From positions 3,188,001-3,252,000 of the forward strand of contig NZ_CP058990.1 of assembly GCF_019021925.1 (NCBI RefSeq): a DNA stretch of 64,000 nt, in the 5' to 3' direction. A program made the translations under genes and the position numbers. Position 1 is the stretch's first letter; each line of letters begins with the position of its first letter. Positions 1-8,971 of this stretch are shown here, in pieces. Source of the stretch: Cellulophaga sp. HaHaR_3_176 (GTDB lineage: Bacteria > Bacteroidota > Bacteroidia > Flavobacteriales > Flavobacteriaceae). Below the pieces are notes generated by a model. The model saw nothing but the letters and a program-made list of their open reading frames with translations, was not told the DNA's origin and made no database searches.

Positions 1-3000
1 GTTTCCTTCATTACTACCGTTACGACCACCCCAAACAAACTGAGGTACTAAAGCGTCTGTTGAACCAGGTTGCCATCTATTATCATAAATAAAATCAGCT
101 GTACTTCTTGGCGTAAGTCTTCCATCACCTAATGTACCCCTTGCTCTATCATCGAAAATATAGTTACCATAAGAATAAATAAAGTTGGCACTAAGACTTA
201 TATCTTTATAAGTGAACATGGTATTGAAACCTCCAAAAAATTCTGGTGTAGCAGACTTGTCGTCTAAAAAGCGCTCTGCATCACTGATATCATTCGTTAT
301 CGTTGTTTTTGAAGCATCTGTATACCATTGTGGATCACCATTTTCTTGATTCACACCAGCCCAACTATATAAATAGAATGATTGAAAATCTTCGCCTTCT
401 TGTCTTCTATAAGCACCATCTGTAAAATCGTCAGTAAGTTCTGTGATTTCATTTTTTAGAAAAGTAGTATTAAACCCAACATTCCATGTAAAGTCCTCCT
501 TACTGATAATATCTGCATTCATTGAAATTTCCAAACCTGAGTTTTTCATTTCACCAAAGTTTTGGGTCAACGAAGAGAAGCCTGAAGTCAAAGTAATTGG
601 AACATTCAAAATAAGATCTGAAGAAGTACGTTCAAAATACTCAACAGTACCACTTATTTTCGAAAACAAACCAAAATCTACACCTACGTTAAAATTCTGT
701 TGACTCTCCCAAGTAAGATCAGGATTGGCAATTTGACTTGGACTACCACCTGGGTTACCATCATAATCTTGACCAAAAACGTAAAGTCCTTGTGAAGGAA
801 AATTACCAATGGCAGCATTACCTGTAACACCCCAAGAACTTCTAACTTTTAGTAAATCTAAAAAGGAAACATCTTCTAAAAAAGATTCTCTACTAGCAAC
901 CCAACTTCCTCCAAAAGAATAAAAAGTACCCCATCTGTTATCAGCACCAAATCTAGAAGACCCGTCTCGTCTTAAACTACCTGAAAGAAAATATTTTCCA
1001 TCATAGTTATAATTTAACCTAGAAAAGGCAGAAACAAAGGTATATTCAGATTTCGAACCACTAATAGCAAACTCTGCTGATGCACTATTTAACGTACTTA
1101 AACTTTGGTTAGGAAATTGCGTTCCAGAAGCGCTAAAAGATTCATTATTAGTCTCTTGAGCTTCAAAACCTCCTAAAACATTAAAATTATGGTTATCACC
1201 TAAAATAAAATTATAATCTGCTGTTTGCGTACCTACAAAGGTTCTAAGCGACGTATTTGCTTCATAACCAATACCCCCAGAATTTCTTCCTCCACCATAC
1301 CTTGGATTTTGATATTGCGATTCGGTTAACGTAAGTAGGTCAAAATTCAATTGTGAACGTAAAGTCAAATTCTTTATTGGTTTTATGGAAACCGCAAAAT
1401 TATCGATAACTCTAAACTGCTTATTTTCCCAAAGATCATCACCACTTAAAGCACCAACTGGGTTAGCACCTCCTAAAGGAAAATAGTCGGCATGTTCCCC
1501 ATTAAATCTTCCTTCTTCATCATAAATAGGAATTAACGGTGATAGCTCTAATGAATTTTTAAATGGATTGTTGAAAGAACCACCATCAAAAAAGGTATTA
1601 GTTATACTGTTTGAAACCGATATATTATTGGAAATGGTTAAATAATCCGTTGCTTTAAATTCTATATTACTTCTAGCACTCAATCTTTTGAAACCTGATC
1701 CTATGATATAGTTTTCTTGATCATAATAAGCCCCAGAGAAAAAGTATTTTAAATTATCGGTACCACCACTAGCACTTAAATCATAACTTTGAGTTATTCC
1801 CGTTCTGGTAATTGCATCTAACCAATTAGTATCCGTAGGTTCTCCTGTTGAAGGATCAATCAGTTGTTGAAAAGTAGCATCAAATCTAGCTTGCGCTTCC
1901 GCTGGTGTATCTCCACCATTAACATAACCTTCTAGATAAAGTTCTGTATACTCTGCTGCATTCAATGGTTTCAAGATCTTATTGTATGCTTGTGAGTTAA
2001 AGCCTGTTAATGTTTTTAAGGTAATTTTAGCCTTACCAGACTTTCCTGATTTTGTTGTAATTAAAATAACACCATTTGCTCCTCTAGATCCATAAATTGC
2101 AGTTGAAGATGCATCTTTTAATACTGAAATTGATTCAATATCATTAGGGTTAATTGACGCCATAACATTGGTACTACTACCTCCATTATCTATGGTACCA
2201 ATACTACCGTTTTGTACAGGAATACCATCAATAACATACAATGGCTCACTAGAAGCCGATATAGAACCAATACCCCTTATTCTAACTTCTGTATTTCCAC
2301 CTGGAGCACCATCTACCGCACTTGCCTGTAAACCAGCAGTACTACCTCTTAGTGCTTGCTCGAAACTAGAAACCGGTGCTTGTTCAAAAGTTTCACTTTT
2401 TACAACACCTACAGACCCTGTTAAAGATTCTTTTGTTTGCGTACCATATGCCACAACTACAACTTCGCCTAAAGCTGCTGCATTTTCTTTTAAGGTAATA
2501 TCAATAACACTTTTGCTGCCAACAGTAATAGATTGAGGCATCATACCTATATAAGAGAAAACCAATACATCTGTATCTTCTGCTATTATAGAATACTTAC
2601 CATCAAAATCTGTTTGAGTACCTTTCGTAGTACCTTTTACAAGAATATTTACGCCTACTAATGGTATCCCATCAATATCATAAATAGTACCTGTTACTGC
2701 CTTTTCTTGAATAGAAGCATCGTCATTTGAAATAATTTTGTTCGTTGTTCTCGATTTAATTCTTTTAACGACAATTTGCTTCCCTTCTATCTTATATGTA
2801 AGATTTGTATTTAAAAAAGCTTTATCTAATACGGTGGAAATTTTTACGTTTTTAAGCTTTAAAGAGATTTTCTTATTCGTACTAATAACATCATCTTTAT
2901 AAAAAAAGATATAATTACTAGTGCTCTGAATTTCACTAAAAAATTGCTCTACTGATAAATTGTTAAGTTCTACATCTATCTTATTTTGCCCCATAGCCAA

Positions 3001-3090
3001 ATTGGCATAAGCACTTGAAAGACCGATAGTAATAAACAATAAAAATACTCTCATAAGCGTAAGGATTCCTAAACTTAAAGTTTTTTTCAT
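1..3090 (-). CDS. SusC/RagA-type TonB-dependent outer membrane receptor (C-terminus beyond window)
   Basis: The reading frame is open from the ATG at 3090 to the left edge, giving 1030 residues. It begins with a signal peptide (MKKTLSLGIL...), then an STN domain at about residues 38-95, the region that contacts a FecR anti-sigma factor. A carboxypeptidase-regulatory-like beta-sandwich follows (VTGTIYDIDG), then a TonB plug (GEVVVVAYGTQ) and a long beta-barrel. SusC proteins import oligosaccharides or peptides across the outer membrane using TonB energy. The FecR and ECF sigma genes directly upstream on the same strand make this a transducing SusC. SusD would normally follow downstream and is outside the window. 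The substrate cannot be read from the sequence. The last 50-150 residues are probably missing. Confidence 0.93.
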   Translation of the reverse strand, partial: MKKTLSLGILTLMRVFLLFITIGLSSAYANLAMGQNKIDVELNNLSVEQFFSEIQSTSNYIFFYKDDVISTNKKISLKLKNVKISTVLDKAFLNTNLTYKIEGKQIVVKRIKSRTTNKIISNDDASIQEKAVTGTIYDIDGIPLVGVNILVKGTTKGTQTDFDGKYSIIAEDTDVLVFSYIGMMPQSITVGSKSVIDITLKENAAALGEVVVVAYGTQTKESLTGSVGVVKSETFEQAPVSSFEQALRGSTAGLQASAVDGAPGGNTEVRIRGIGSISASSEPLYVIDGIPVQNGSIGTIDNGGSSTNVMASINPNDIESISVLKDASSTAIYGSRGANGVILITTKSGKSGKAKITLKTLTGFNSQAYNKILKPLNAAEYTELYLEGYVNGGDTPAEAQARFDATFQQLIDPSTGEPTDTNWLDAITRTGITQSYDLSASGGTDNLKYFFSGAYYDQENYIIGSGFKRLSARSNIEFKATDYLTISNNISVSNSITNTFFDGGSFNNPFKNSLELSPLIPIYDEEGRFNGEHADYFPLGGANPVGALSGDDLWENKQFRVIDNFAVSIKPIKNLTLRSQLNFDLLTLTESQYQNPRYGGGRNSGGIGYEANTSLRTFVGTQTADYNFILGDNHNFNVLGGFEAQETNNESFSASGTQFPNQSLSTLNSASAEFAISGSKSEYTFVSAFSRLNYNYDGKYFLSGSLRRDGSSRFGADNRWGTFYSFGGSWVASRESFLEDVSFLDLLKVRSSWGVTGNAAIGNFPSQGLYVFGQDYDGNPGGSPSQIANPDLTWESQQNFNVGVDFGLFSKISGTVEYFERTSSDLILNVPITLTSGFSSLTQNFGEMKNSGLEISMNADIISKEDFTWNVGFNTTFLKNEITELTDDFTDGAYRRQEGEDFQSFYLYSWAGVNQENGDPQWYTDASKTTITNDISDAERFLDDKSATPEFFGGFNTMFTYKDISLSANFIYSYGNYIFDDRARGTLGDGRLTPRSTADFIYDNRWQPGSTDALVPQFVWGGRNGSNEGN

Positions 3091-3148
3091 ATTTTTGGTA
3101 TTGGTTAATTAATGTCACTTATTTTTAAGTGATGTTGATTTTAAATTC

Positions 3149-3175
3149 CCAGAAGATGTTCGACGCATCTTCTGG
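3149..3175. promoter_or_regulatory. Stable hairpin between the FecR and SusC genes
   Basis: A perfect 10-bp inverted repeat (CCAGAAGATG at 3149-3158, CATCTTCTGG at 3166-3175, 7-nt loop) lies in the 138-bp gap between fecR and susC. In the direction of the genes no T-tract follows it, so it is not an obvious terminator for them. On the + strand a run of T does follow. It could set the relative expression of fecR and susC by attenuation or by mRNA protection, which is inference. Confidence 0.5.
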
Positions 3176-3228
3176 TCTTTTTTACTAATTCAAATAAACA
3201 AATAGGTTTAATTCATTCACACTGTGTT

Positions 3229-4296
3229 TTAATTAATGATGATACTATTTTCTTTAAAGCTGTAATTCATATTTGTACTCGCCTTAATATTTTTTAATAC
3301 ACTCTCTATATCTTCGTTTAAATCTAAATACCCTGAAAAACTTTCTGAGCTCAAAGCCTCATCTTCAATTATTATACTTTTATTGTAATATCGAGAGATC
3401 TTTTTCATGATATGTTTTAAATCGTTTTTCTTAAAAACAAGCATCCCATTTCTCCAAGAAAAATAATTGTCTACATTAACTTTTTCAGAAAAAATACTTT
3501 TGTTATTCTTATCATAACTAGCCTTAGTTCCTGGTGTAATTTTCATCTTATCTATATGCCCAGATGAAGCAGCATTTTTGTAGCTAATTTGCACACTACC
3601 GCTTTTTAATACTGTATTTATAGTGCTTTCATCATTATAGCTTGTTACACCAAAAACGGTTCCTAACACTTCTATCTCTTGGTCTTGAGACATTACTATA
3701 AAAGGTTTGCTTTTATTATGTGCTACATCAAAAATTGCCTCTCCCTCTAGATAAATCTCTCTTCTATCTCCATTAAAAACAGCTGGGTATATCATTTTAG
3801 AACCTGAATTCAGCCACACCATACTACCATCAGATAGATTTATTTTAGTTCGCTCTCCATAAGGGACCAATAATGTGTTGTAAACCGTTTTATTATTTTT
3901 AGAAGTTTCTTGACTAACTTCTTTCGAGTTTCCTAAGGTTATTTTTTGACCTGTATTTGAGTAATTGATTGTTTTGTTATCTTGGTCAATTTTTAAATTT
4001 TCACCAGTACCTAATATCAAAACAACCTTATCTGAATCATTAACATTTAATGATTTTGAAGATGATACGAAATCTGTAATAGTACTTTCGGGCACTCTAT
4101 TATTATACAAAAAAAGGCCTGAAATAAGTAGCACTGCAGAAAAAGCAATAGCTAAGCTTGCTCCAAAATTCTTTTTCTTTTTTGAAACTTCATCAATAGA
4201 AGCGAAAATGTTTTTCTTTAACAGCTCCTTCTCTACGTCAGATAATTGATTATTATATTTAGATTTAATTTCTTTCATGCCTTTACTTAGATTCAA
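3229..4296 (-). CDS. FecR family anti-sigma factor
   Basis: This 355-residue protein has the layout of Bacteroidota FecR proteins: a short cytoplasmic N-terminus that holds the sigma factor (about 1-40), one membrane segment at about 44-64 (LAIAFSAVLLISGLFLY), a periplasmic FecR domain at about 135-235 (LLVPYGERTKINLSDGSMVW, VLGTVFGV) and a C-terminal DUF4974 domain at about 285-355 (HIMKKISRYYNKSIII...). It should pass the ligand-bound state of the STN domain of the SusC receptor to the ECF sigma factor encoded just upstream. The three genes are co-oriented in the order sigma, anti-sigma, receptor. Length is normal for the family. Confidence 0.93.
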   Translation of the reverse strand: MNLSKGMKEIKSKYNNQLSDVEKELLKKNIFASIDEVSKKKKNFGASLAIAFSAVLLISGLFLYNNRVPESTITDFVSSSKSLNVNDSDKVVLILGTGENLKIDQDNKTINYSNTGQKITLGNSKEVSQETSKNNKTVYNTLLVPYGERTKINLSDGSMVWLNSGSKMIYPAVFNGDRREIYLEGEAIFDVAHNKSKPFIVMSQDQEIEVLGTVFGVTSYNDESTINTVLKSGSVQISYKNAASSGHIDKMKITPGTKASYDKNNKSIFSEKVNVDNYFSWRNGMLVFKKNDLKHIMKKISRYYNKSIIIEDEALSSESFSGYLDLNEDIESVLKNIKASTNMNYSFKENSIIIN

Positions 4297-4404
4297 TAAT
4301 CTTAAATTTTATACTTTTATTAAATTGACTATTTGAATTGAATTCTATTACTAATAAGTAGTTAGTTTGTTTTTTATAGACATCATTAATTCAATTTATT
4401 TGAA

Positions 4405-5073
4405 TTAATAAAATTTAAGCTTTCGCAATGTTTTAATGGCACGGTAGATTGATGTTCTCGCCGTCTGTACAGAGATATCCATAATCACTGAAATTTCATC
4501 GTAGCTTTTATCTTGATCAAATCTTAAAAAAAGTATTTTTTGCTGTTTTTTTGTCAACGTACTTAAAGCTTCTGCCAACTTAGCATTTCTTTCTTTAATA
4601 TTCTCTTGACGGATTATAGATTTCTCGCAAGAATTGATATGGTTTGTTTTTGTAAAATCTGGTTTAAACTGAAATTCATCTAAAGAAACAGATGTATTTT
4701 TAGCCCTATATTTTTTATTAATTTTACGCTTTAAAGATCTGAACAAGTAATACTTTACATTATCCGTCATTGATAAGTTAGTCCTATATTTATATAAGTC
4801 TACAAATAAATCATGAATACAATCTGAAACATAGCTTTTATCTTTAGAATGATACATACCATATGTAAACAGAATATCGATATACATATCATACAATTGA
4901 CCTAAAGCCATCTTATCCCCATCAATCAACTTTTCCCAAATTACAATCTCTTCATTTTTTTTAACAAAAAAATCTGTACTGCTAAATTCAGGTTCTTGAT
5001 TAAACACTTGTTCATCTGTATCCAAATTTTTTGCTGTAGCTAAAGCCAATGCTAACTCACCATATTCTTGCAT
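4405..5073 (-). CDS. ECF RNA polymerase sigma factor (Bacteroidota FecI-like)
   Basis: This 222-residue protein has sigma region 2 at about 45-110 (LGQLYDMYIDILFTYG, DCIHDLFVDLY) and a region 4 helix-turn-helix at about 165-220 (LTKKQQKILFLRF, YDEISVIMDISVQTARTSIY). It is expected to direct RNA polymerase to the downstream SusC locus and to be held by the FecR protein encoded 108 bp downstream. The N-terminus is about 30 residues longer than is usual, but no later methionine gives a better start before region 2. It is the last chromosomal gene before the integrated element. Confidence 0.92.
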   Translation of the reverse strand: MQEYGELALALATAKNLDTDEQVFNQEPEFSSTDFFVKKNEEIVIWEKLIDGDKMALGQLYDMYIDILFTYGMYHSKDKSYVSDCIHDLFVDLYKYRTNLSMTDNVKYYLFRSLKRKINKKYRAKNTSVSLDEFQFKPDFTKTNHINSCEKSIIRQENIKERNAKLAEALSTLTKKQQKILFLRFDQDKSYDEISVIMDISVQTARTSIYRAIKTLRKLKFY

Positions 5074-5397
5074 GATACTTGAATTTAATATTATGTTCTG
5101 CTTATGCCTTCATACTAAATAAGTAATATATAGTCGCCTTATAGACACTATTATCAAATTTTTATTAAAAAAAATAAAATTATAAATTATCAATAGCTAT
5201 TTTAAAGATATGATATATAATGTTTACATATTTTAGCAATTTGATACATATAATATAAAACTATTTTAATTAAAAATATCAATAACCCCTCTAAAATCAA
5301 AAATAATGTTTCTACATATCACTACAGTTTATTGATAATTAAATACTAAAAAAGTATTAGTTTAATAATATTAGTATTGAATAAAAGGAATAAAAAA
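5074..5397. other. Gene-free AT-rich region upstream of the ECF sigma gene
   Basis: No coding frame stands out in these 324 bases, which are very AT-rich. Short inverted repeats are present around 5341-5380 (AATACTAAAAAAGTATT). The stretch must hold the promoter of the sigma gene, but I could not place it with confidence. Before the element inserted, this was the DNA just downstream of the tRNA gene and its terminator. Confidence 0.5.
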
Positions 5398-5421
5398 AGC
5401 CTCTCGATTTCTCGAAAGGCT
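5398..5421 (-). terminator. tRNA-type intrinsic terminator, chromosomal copy at attL
   Basis: This 24-nt hairpin has arms AGCCT and AGGCT with an inner TCGA pair, and seven T on the minus strand follow it. It is identical to the hairpin at 25507-25530 beyond the intact tRNA. It lies 15 nt beyond the tRNA 3' fragment at attL. It is therefore the original terminator of the tRNA gene, now cut off from its gene by the inserted element. Confidence 0.75.
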
Positions 5422-5436
5422 TAACAAACTGTAAAA

Positions 5437-5484
5437 GTGGTCCCACCTGGGCTCGAACCAGGGACCACCTGATTATGAGTCAGG
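5437..5484 (-). repeat. attL: 48-bp copy of the tRNA 3' part
   Basis: These 48 bases are identical to 25544-25591. They cover the tRNA from the first base of the anticodon stem (nucleotide 28) to its 3' end, plus one base. The 5' part of the tRNA is absent: the next bases (CAATTTTTT) do not resemble a D-arm. This is the outer end of the element, and the integrase gene begins 147 bp inside it. Confidence 0.92.
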
Positions 5485-5630
5485 CAATTTTTTATTTCAT
5501 ATGTTTTCATTTACTTTCTTTTACATTGATAATCAGTATTTTATATAAATATATTTTTCATCTGTTTATATTTGTTTTACTTTTGAAGCTCTAATTGTTG
5601 TACTAATGTTGTACTGAAACTTCATTTAAT

Positions 5631-6851
5631 ATGGTTACTATAAAAATAGTTCTTCGTAAAACAAAATTAACGAATAACAAATATCCTATTTACTTAAGGG
5701 TAACATATATGAGAAAATCTAAATTTTTCAGAACACCTTTTAATTCCTCTTTAAAAGAATGGAATGAAAAAACAGGAGAGTTTAATTCAAAAAATGATAA
5801 TACAACACAAAATAATAGAGTTCTTAATAAATATAAAAGCCGGGTTCTAAAGATTATTAACGACTTTGATATTAACGATAAAGATTTCAGTTTTACTGCC
5901 CTTGAAAAAGAACTAACGGTAACTACTAATCCATTAACTAATAACGTTTTTAGCTTCTGGAGTACAGTTACGAGAGAAATGATTGATAGTGGGCGCATAG
6001 GTACTGCAAAGATTAATAAGGAAACTTATGATTCTTTAAAAATGTTTAACAATAATTCAGTCGCTTTAGCTTTTGAAGAATTAAACTCAGATTTTTTATA
6101 TAAATATGAAGTTTTTTTAAGAAAAAGAGGTGGAACTGATGGCGGTATTGGTGTTAAAATGAGAGCAATTAGAGCTAACTATAACTTGGCGATTAATAGG
6201 GGTTTAACTAAAGAAAGTAATTATCCCTTCAAAACCTATAAACTATCAAAACTAAAAGGTAAAGCTTTAAAAAGAGCTTTGGATATTGAAGACATTAACA
6301 AAATAATAAATTATGATTTATATGAAAACCCGCGACTAAAGAATGCACAAAATTATTTTTCATTTAGCTTTTATACCAGAGGTATGAATTTTGTAGATAT
6401 GATGTTACTTGAGAATAAACATATTTCAAAAGATAAAATATCTTATATAAGATCTAAAACAGGCTTTCATTTTAACATTAAAATCTTACCTCCTGTAAGG
6501 GAAATTTTAGACTATTATAAAAAGGATAAAACTACAGAAACAAAATATGTGTTTCCGATACTATTGAAAAACAACTTAAAACCAAATCAAATAGAAAATC
6601 GTAAACATAAGGTTTTAAAAGGCTACAATAAAGATTTGAGAGAATTAGCAAATTTATGTGGCGTAACAAGCAATTTAACCAGTTATGTTGCTAGACATAG
6701 TTTTGCTAACTATATGATGCAAAACGGAGCTTCTACAGAAATCATAAGAGATAGCTTAGGGCATCAAGAATTAAGTACAACTAAATCTTATTTAAAAGAA
6801 CTAGGATCTTCTGTTGTTGATGATGCTTGTGATTTGTTATTACAATTTTAA
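5631..6851 (+). CDS. Tyrosine recombinase (element integrase)
   Basis: This 406-residue protein has an N-terminal arm-type DNA-binding domain (about 1-80), a SAM-like core-binding domain (about 100-205) and a C-terminal catalytic domain. Catalytic residues seen are an Arg in FYTRGMN (about 251), a Lys in RSKTGFHF, Arg355 in ARHSF, His378 in GHQELS and the nucleophile Tyr387 in KSYLKEL. The usual His of the HxxR motif is Ser (SYVAR), as is often seen in Bacteroidota integrases. It lies 147 bp inside attL and reads inward, so it should catalyse integration at, and excision from, the tRNA gene. Confidence 0.93.
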   Translation: MVTIKIVLRKTKLTNNKYPIYLRVTYMRKSKFFRTPFNSSLKEWNEKTGEFNSKNDNTTQNNRVLNKYKSRVLKIINDFDINDKDFSFTALEKELTVTTNPLTNNVFSFWSTVTREMIDSGRIGTAKINKETYDSLKMFNNNSVALAFEELNSDFLYKYEVFLRKRGGTDGGIGVKMRAIRANYNLAINRGLTKESNYPFKTYKLSKLKGKALKRALDIEDINKIINYDLYENPRLKNAQNYFSFSFYTRGMNFVDMMLLENKHISKDKISYIRSKTGFHFNIKILPPVREILDYYKKDKTTETKYVFPILLKNNLKPNQIENRKHKVLKGYNKDLRELANLCGVTSNLTSYVARHSFANYMMQNGASTEIIRDSLGHQELSTTKSYLKELGSSVVDDACDLLLQF

Positions 6852-6894
6852 ACAGATATTCAGAAACTTCTCTTCCCATTATTACCTATAACGA

Positions 6895-6937
6895 GTAGTA
6901 TATTACCCAAATTACGTATATTTGTGTAATATATTAC
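6895..6937 (+). promoter_or_regulatory. hipBA promoter with two matching palindromic operators
   Basis: Two near-identical 12-bp palindromes, GTAGTATATTAC (6895-6906) and GTAATATATTAC (6926-6937), are 31 bp apart centre to centre, close to three helical turns. Between them lies TATATTTG (6917-6924), a perfect match to the Bacteroidota -7 element TAnnTTTG. The second palindrome ends 5 bp before the ATG of the HipB-like gene. This is the arrangement expected for an autorepressed toxin-antitoxin promoter. Confidence 0.65.
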
Positions 6938-6942
6938 AAGTT

Positions 6943-7257
6943 ATGTCTAAGAATAATTCAATACTACTACCAAAACTAGAGCGATTGTTAGAAGAAATGG
7001 GAGAGCAAATTAGGTTAGCACGTCTGAGAAGAAAATTAAGTGCCGATCAAGTTGCCGAACGCGCAGGTACTAGTAGAAGAACATTATATTCCATAGAAAA
7101 AGGAAAAAGTTCTGTGAGTATTGGTATTTATATTAAAGTTTTAAATGTACTTGGTTTGGAAAAAGACATTTTAAATATAGCAAAGGATGACATTCTCGGT
7201 CGAAAATTGCAAGACATTGGGTTAACAACTAAAGAGCGTGCTCCAAAAAGAAACTAA
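6943..7257 (+). CDS. HipB-like helix-turn-helix antitoxin/repressor
   Basis: This 104-residue protein has one XRE-type helix-turn-helix at about residues 15-70 (LARLRRKLSADQVAERAG, SRRTLYSIEKG). The gene ends 2 bp before the HipA-like gene, so the two are co-translated. I chose ATG 6943 over an in-frame TTG at 6922 because the latter lies inside the -7 promoter element. By analogy with HipB it should bind the partner kinase and repress its own promoter through the palindromes at 6895-6937. Confidence 0.85.
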   Translation: MSKNNSILLPKLERLLEEMGEQIRLARLRRKLSADQVAERAGTSRRTLYSIEKGKSSVSIGIYIKVLNVLGLEKDILNIAKDDILGRKLQDIGLTTKERAPKRN

Positions 7258-7259
7258 AA

Positions 7260-8522
7260 ATGAAAAGGACTATATATGTTTATGCCGATTGGTTAGAATT
7301 AAATTCTCCTGTATTAATTGGCGAATTATATTCAGAGACTTTAAGAGGAAAAGAGGTGTTTTCTTTTGCTTATCAAAAAGAATGGCTACAATCTGATTAT
7401 GCATATCAATTAGATCCAGATTTAGGTTTATTTGAAGGCATACAATATTTGAATGACGAAAAGTCGAATTTTGGATTGTTCTTAGATTCTTCTCCTGATC
7501 GTTGGGGTAGAGTGCTAATGAAAAGAAGAGAAGCTGCACTTGCTAGGAAAGAAGAAAGAAAAACGGTTAAATTATTTGAAACTGATTTCTTATTAGGTGT
7601 TTTTGATGGTCATAGAATGGGTGCTTTACGTTTTAAATTGGATAAGGAAGGTTCTTTTTTAAATGACAATAAAGAATTAGCAAGTCCACCATGGACATCA
7701 ATTAGGGAATTAGAGCAAATAAGCTTGCGTTTGGAAGATGATAATAGTTTGGATGATCCTGATTATTTAAAATGGTTACAAATGTTAGTTTCTCCTGGTT
7801 CTTCTTTAGGAGGAGCAAGACCAAAGGCAGGTGTTCTTGATAACGAAGGTAATTTATGGATTGCTAAATTTCCTAGTAAAAATGATGGTGACGATGTTGG
7901 TGGTTGGGAAATGGTAACTTATCAATTAGCTATTCAGTCCGGTATTAAAATGGCAGAATCTAAAGCTGAAAAATTCAACAGTAATCAACATACCTTTTTA
8001 ACGAAGCGTTTTGACAGAACTATTGATGGTAAAAGGATTCATTTTGCTTCCGCAATGACATTGTTAGGCTATACGGATGGCGTAGATGCATCTAATGGCG
8101 TTAGTTATCTAGAATTAGTAGATTTTATTTCTAAGCACGGAGCACATCCAGAAGATGATTTAAAGCAACTTTGGAGAAGAATTATTTTTAGTATTTGTGT
8201 ATCCAATACAGATGACCATTTAAGAAACCATGGTTTTTTATTGACAGAAAAGGGTTGGGTTTTATCTCCTGCTTATGATATAAACCCCGTTGAAACAGGC
8301 ATGGGGTTAAAATTAAATATTTCTGAGGATGATAATGCTTTAGATCTTGATTTAGCTTTAACTGTGGCTCCATATTTTAGAATAGAAAAAGAGACGGGTC
8401 AAATTATAATCGATGAAATTAGCCATATTGTAAGCACTTGGAAAGTGATAGCTAACAAATATGGATTATCTAGGAGAGAACAAGAATTAAAAGCTTCAGC
8501 ATTTAAAAGGGCTGTAAACTAA
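7260..8522 (+). CDS. HipA-like serine/threonine kinase toxin
   Basis: This 420-residue protein is close to the usual HipA length (about 440). It has an N-terminal HipA_N domain, the glycine-rich loop GSSLGGARPKA (180-190), a lysine in IAKFPS (about 203), the catalytic loop SNTDDHLRNHG (315-325) and a metal-binding Asp in LSPAYDINP (Asp340). The kinase motifs look intact. E. coli HipA phosphorylates glutamyl-tRNA synthetase and induces persistence. The target here is not known. It may act as an addiction module for the element or as a defence gene. It converges with the RnlAB end of the defence block, 64 bp away. Confidence 0.88.
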   Translation: MKRTIYVYADWLELNSPVLIGELYSETLRGKEVFSFAYQKEWLQSDYAYQLDPDLGLFEGIQYLNDEKSNFGLFLDSSPDRWGRVLMKRREAALARKEERKTVKLFETDFLLGVFDGHRMGALRFKLDKEGSFLNDNKELASPPWTSIRELEQISLRLEDDNSLDDPDYLKWLQMLVSPGSSLGGARPKAGVLDNEGNLWIAKFPSKNDGDDVGGWEMVTYQLAIQSGIKMAESKAEKFNSNQHTFLTKRFDRTIDGKRIHFASAMTLLGYTDGVDASNGVSYLELVDFISKHGAHPEDDLKQLWRRIIFSICVSNTDDHLRNHGFLLTEKGWVLSPAYDINPVETGMGLKLNISEDDNALDLDLALTVAPYFRIEKETGQIIIDEISHIVSTWKVIANKYGLSRREQELKASAFKRAVN

Positions 8523-8586
8523 TCTGTAATAAAAATTTATACAGTTTATGAGATACTGCCGTCTTTTCATATAGAATTAATAATAA

Positions 8587-8964
8587 CTACGCACTTAATG
8601 TTGCCAATTGCTTCTTTATTAAGAACTTCTTTGTTTTTGGCAAACTACTTTGTTCAATTAAATCAATATTCTTTGAAAAGAAAGTATTTGATGTTTTAAA
8701 AACGGTTTCATCATTAGATTTTATTGATTTAAACGATGAAAGATTAAACTTAACACCATCGAAATCCGCAGAATAATATCTATCATTCATACCATTCATT
8801 ATTAGTAAATCAAATACAATAGAACCTTTTATCTTTTTTATAGCTAAAGATGATTCTATTTGATCTAAATAATTATCAATACGAATTGAATTAAGAGTTA
8901 ATACAATGTATTGAAAATTACTTTTAGATAATTTACGTAGTCTATATGTTGCTTGTTTTTTCAT
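8587..8964 (-). CDS. rnlB: RnlB-like antitoxin of RNase LS
   Basis: This 125-residue protein matches E. coli RnlB in size (about 123) and in a central stretch of the pattern GSIVFDLL...FDGVKFNLSSFK. The gene lies 7 bp downstream of the RnlA homologue in the same direction, as in E. coli rnlAB. RnlB masks RnlA in growing cells, and its loss after phage T4 infection releases the RNase. Similarity is modest, so the call relies partly on gene order. Confidence 0.7.
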   Translation of the reverse strand: MKKQATYRLRKLSKSNFQYIVLTLNSIRIDNYLDQIESSLAIKKIKGSIVFDLLIMNGMNDRYYSADFDGVKFNLSSFKSIKSNDETVFKTSNTFFSKNIDLIEQSSLPKTKKFLIKKQLATLSA

Positions 8965-8971
8965 TTTATGA

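Noticed and set aside
443..703. A short gene opposite the SusC gene
   Set aside because: It is antisense to well-conserved SusC barrel coding sequence and has no recognisable protein features. The same applies to 2168-2536 and to other frames opposite long genes.
5437..5484. A second tRNA gene
   Set aside because: Only the 3' part from the anticodon stem onward is present. The D-arm and 5' acceptor strand are missing, so it is the attL half-site and not a tRNA gene.
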